From: Thiobius zoothamnicola
GTDB lineage: Bacteria > Pseudomonadota > Gammaproteobacteria > Chromatiales > Chromatiaceae
DNA length: 64,000 bases
Assembly (NCBI GenBank): GCA_963678215.1
Contig: OY782758.1
Coordinates: forward strand, 1,240,001 to 1,304,000
Direction: 5' to 3'
Position 1 is the stretch's first letter, and the number at the start of each line of letters is the position of its first letter. Below the pieces are notes generated by a model. The model saw only the letters and a program-made list of their open reading frames with translations. It did no database searches and had not been told where the DNA came from. This document shows, piece by piece, positions 62,239 through 64,000 of the stretch. The position numbers and the translations under genes were made by a program.

Positions 62239-64000
62239 CTAATCAAATGACCAATCCCCATTATCCATCCATCGCGCACAACCACTCGCCTTTTTAGGTT
62301 GCGACCCAGCGATAAAAGGGTAAGTCTTCGCGCCCTTGCATTGCTCAGCCGACAAGTATCCTGTTTTCGCATCCAGCCAATGATAGGCAATGTTTTGCGG
62401 CGGCGTCAGATCCAATGGCTGCAGATTCAGTCGTCGCATCAGTTGGCCGAAAATCGGCAAGGCACCGGTAGCACCGCTCAGTTTGGTGGATTGTTGATCA
62501 TCCCGGCCAACCCAGACCACACCAACCAAATCAGTGCCAAAACCGGCGAACCAGCTATCCCGCTGTTGATTGGTCGTTCCCGTTTTGCCGGCAACAGCGA
62601 AGTTCTTCCCCAGCCATTGGCTCAGGCTACGTCCGGTGCCTTGCTGGACGACTTCAATCAGGTTCGCCGTCAACAAATAACTGGCTGCCGGGTCAACGGT
62701 TTGGCGGACGCTCAATGGATAACCTTGTATCGGTTGATTGGCGTGATTGGAAACGGATTTTATCGCGTGAATCGGAGCGCGAAAGCCACCTGCCGCCACC
62801 GTCTGGTAAACCTGGGCCATTTCCAATGGGGACAATTGTACGGCGCCGAGCAAGAGCGACGGGTAGGGCTTTAAGTCACGCTTCACGCCTAGATGCTCAA
62901 GCGTATCAATCACTTGATTCAGCCCCAATCGCATGCCCAGATGAACAGTAGCCAGATTGTAGGACTGCGTTAACGCTTGATGCAGACGAACCTGACCATG
63001 CGTTTTACGATCATGGTTTCTGGGACGCCATAAATCACCGTTCGCTAATTTAATGCTGATCGGCTTATCCTGCAGCTCAGTCGCCAGCGTATAACGCTGC
63101 GGTTGTTGCAGTGCCGTCAGATAAACTGCTGGCTTGATCAATGAACCCACCTGCCGGGCTGCGCTCAATGCGCGGTTAAAACCACTGAAAGCCTGGGTTC
63201 TGCCACCCAGTAATGCCCGGATCTCGCCGCTCTGCGCCTCCGCCAGCACCAGCGCGGCCTGGATGGTATTGTTTGCCCACCCCCAACGTTTCTCGTGTCG
63301 CGCCAGTTGATCATTAACAGCTCGTACGGCCAATTGCTGCGCCCAGGGATCCAACGTGGTGAAAATACGCAATCCTTCTGAAACCAGATCCGCCGCTTGA
63401 TAATCGCGTTGCAATTGCTGGCGCACCAAGCCAATAAAACCAGGATAACGATAATTATATTGCCGGCCGCGAGGTGCCAAGCCCAAAGGGCGTTGTTGCG
63501 CGCGTTCCGCCAGATTCGCCTCAATAAACCCCTGCTGATGCATTTGCTGCAATACCAAGTCACGGCGTTGTTTCGCCCGTTGCGGATGGCGTATTGGGTT
63601 ATAAAAAGAAGCTCCCTTCGCCAATCCGACCAGTAAAGCGATTTCGTGGACCTGTAGCTCGTGTAAAGGGCGGTTGAAGTAATACTGAGCCGCCAGACCA
63701 AAACCGTGAATGGCGCGTTCACCGTCCTGCCCGAGGAACACTTCATTCACATACACTTCCAGAATGTCATCCTTGCCATAGCGCGCTTCCACCATGAGAG
63801 CCATCAAGGCTTCGTGCAATTTGCGGCGCAGGCTTCGCTCTTGTGTCAGGACAAAGTTTTTCACCGCTTGTTGAGTCAGGGTGCTGCCGCCCTGAACCAT
63901 CCGACCAGCCTGCATATTTACCCAGACGGCGCGTAATATACTGCGCAAGTCAATCCCGATATGTTGATAGAAACGCCGATCCTCCACCGCCAACAAACCA
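62239..64000 (-). CDS. mrcB: penicillin-binding protein 1B-type, N-terminus beyond window
   Basis: The frame is open at the right window edge, so 586 residues of a longer protein are visible. The GT51 glycosyltransferase domain is partly present (LLAVEDRRFYQH, GGSTLTQQAVKNF, EARYGKDDILEVYVNEVFLGQ). The transpeptidase domain has its catalytic SLIK in RQVGSLIKPAVY, SYN in QSYNLAT and KTGTT. The gap between domains and the C-terminal tail resemble PBP1b. The bifunctional enzyme polymerises and cross-links peptidoglycan at the inner membrane. The membrane anchor lies outside the window. Confidence 0.93.
   Translation of the reverse strand, partial: GLLAVEDRRFYQHIGIDLRSILRAVWVNMQAGRMVQGGSTLTQQAVKNFVLTQERSLRRKLHEALMALMVEARYGKDDILEVYVNEVFLGQDGERAIHGFGLAAQYYFNRPLHELQVHEIALLVGLAKGASFYNPIRHPQRAKQRRDLVLQQMHQQGFIEANLAERAQQRPLGLAPRGRQYNYRYPGFIGLVRQQLQRDYQAADLVSEGLRIFTTLDPWAQQLAVRAVNDQLARHEKRWGWANNTIQAALVLAEAQSGEIRALLGGRTQAFSGFNRALSAARQVGSLIKPAVYLTALQQPQRYTLATELQDKPISIKLANGDLWRPRNHDRKTHGQVRLHQALTQSYNLATVHLGMRLGLNQVIDTLEHLGVKRDLKPYPSLLLGAVQLSPLEMAQVYQTVAAGGFRAPIHAIKSVSNHANQPIQGYPLSVRQTVDPAASYLLTANLIEVVQQGTGRSLSQWLGKNFAVAGKTGTTNQQRDSWFAGFGTDLVGVVWVGRDDQQSTKLSGATGALPIFGQLMRRLNLQPLDLTPPQNIAYHWLDAKTGYLSAEQCKGAKTYPFIAGSQPKKASGCARWMDNGDWSFD

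Overview
This window reads as a chromosomal segment of a gammaproteobacterium. The evidence is the set and order of housekeeping genes: coq7, polA, a zinc-ribbon protein next to aspS, mnmA-hflD, ispB, smc, lepA, trpEGD, cysE/trmJ beside suhB, rluB, dusA, lptE-holA, purU and a class A PBP1b-type mrcB at the right edge. Base composition is moderate (roughly half GC by eye). A small secreted Tyr/Pro/Asp-rich protein and type IV pilus genes are compatible with Thiotrichales or Methylococcales relatives, but the genus cannot be fixed from the sequence alone.

Layout. 1-8.5 kb: a [2Fe-2S] ferredoxin (cut by the window edge) diverges from a GlcF-like Fe-S protein coupled to coq7; then polA, a short pilY1-like gene with a pilE-type pilin, a DUF2970 membrane protein and an alpha/beta hydrolase. 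8.6-15.3 kb: a tightly packed minus-strand operon of unknown pathway (HpcH/HpaI aldolase, flavoprotein reductase/dehydrogenase, DRE-TIM aldolase, methyltransferase, 2-hydroxyacid dehydrogenase-like protein, enolase-superfamily protein, second methyltransferase). A decayed copy of the alpha/beta hydrolase lies on its upstream side, so the operon sits between two copies of that gene. 15.7-25.3 kb: aspS, a FmdB-type zinc ribbon, panC-bioA, a permease, PAP2 phosphatase and a GNAT/PlsC/glycosyltransferase operon that looks like ornithine-lipid synthesis with an added GT4 enzyme. 25.5-46.4 kb: mnmA (apparently with an ATT start codon), hflD, ispB, a small GWQAG-motif protein, smc, xseA, a secreted small protein, a MazG-like enzyme, a CorC/CNNM-type transporter, lepA, a class II Fic protein, rnhB, trpEGD, cysE, trmJ and suhB.

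46.35-50.5 kb is an accessory region between the convergent genes suhB and an rsmC-like methyltransferase. It looks like an integrase-less integron cassette array: a Cys-rich lipoprotein cassette, a HigB2/HigA2-like toxin-antitoxin cassette and three attC-like sites, with two 1209-bp IS5-family copies inserted. 50.5-55.5 kb returns to core genes (moeB/thiF-like, rluB, an M48-TPR lipoprotein, dusA).

55.46-59.65 kb is a second accessory island between dusA and lptE, flanked by 26-bp near-identical inverted repeats. It holds an AT-rich three-gene module (57-aa HTH protein with two operator-like repeats, a PD-(D/E)XK nuclease of the sce7726 type and an sce7725-type partner) that resembles a defence or conflict system. 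Next to it lie a truncated IS1595-type transposase, an IS630-family element with a -1 frameshift signal, and a small gene disrupted by that element. The window closes with lptE-holA, purU and mrcB (cut by the edge). No rRNA, tRNA or CRISPR array was recognised.
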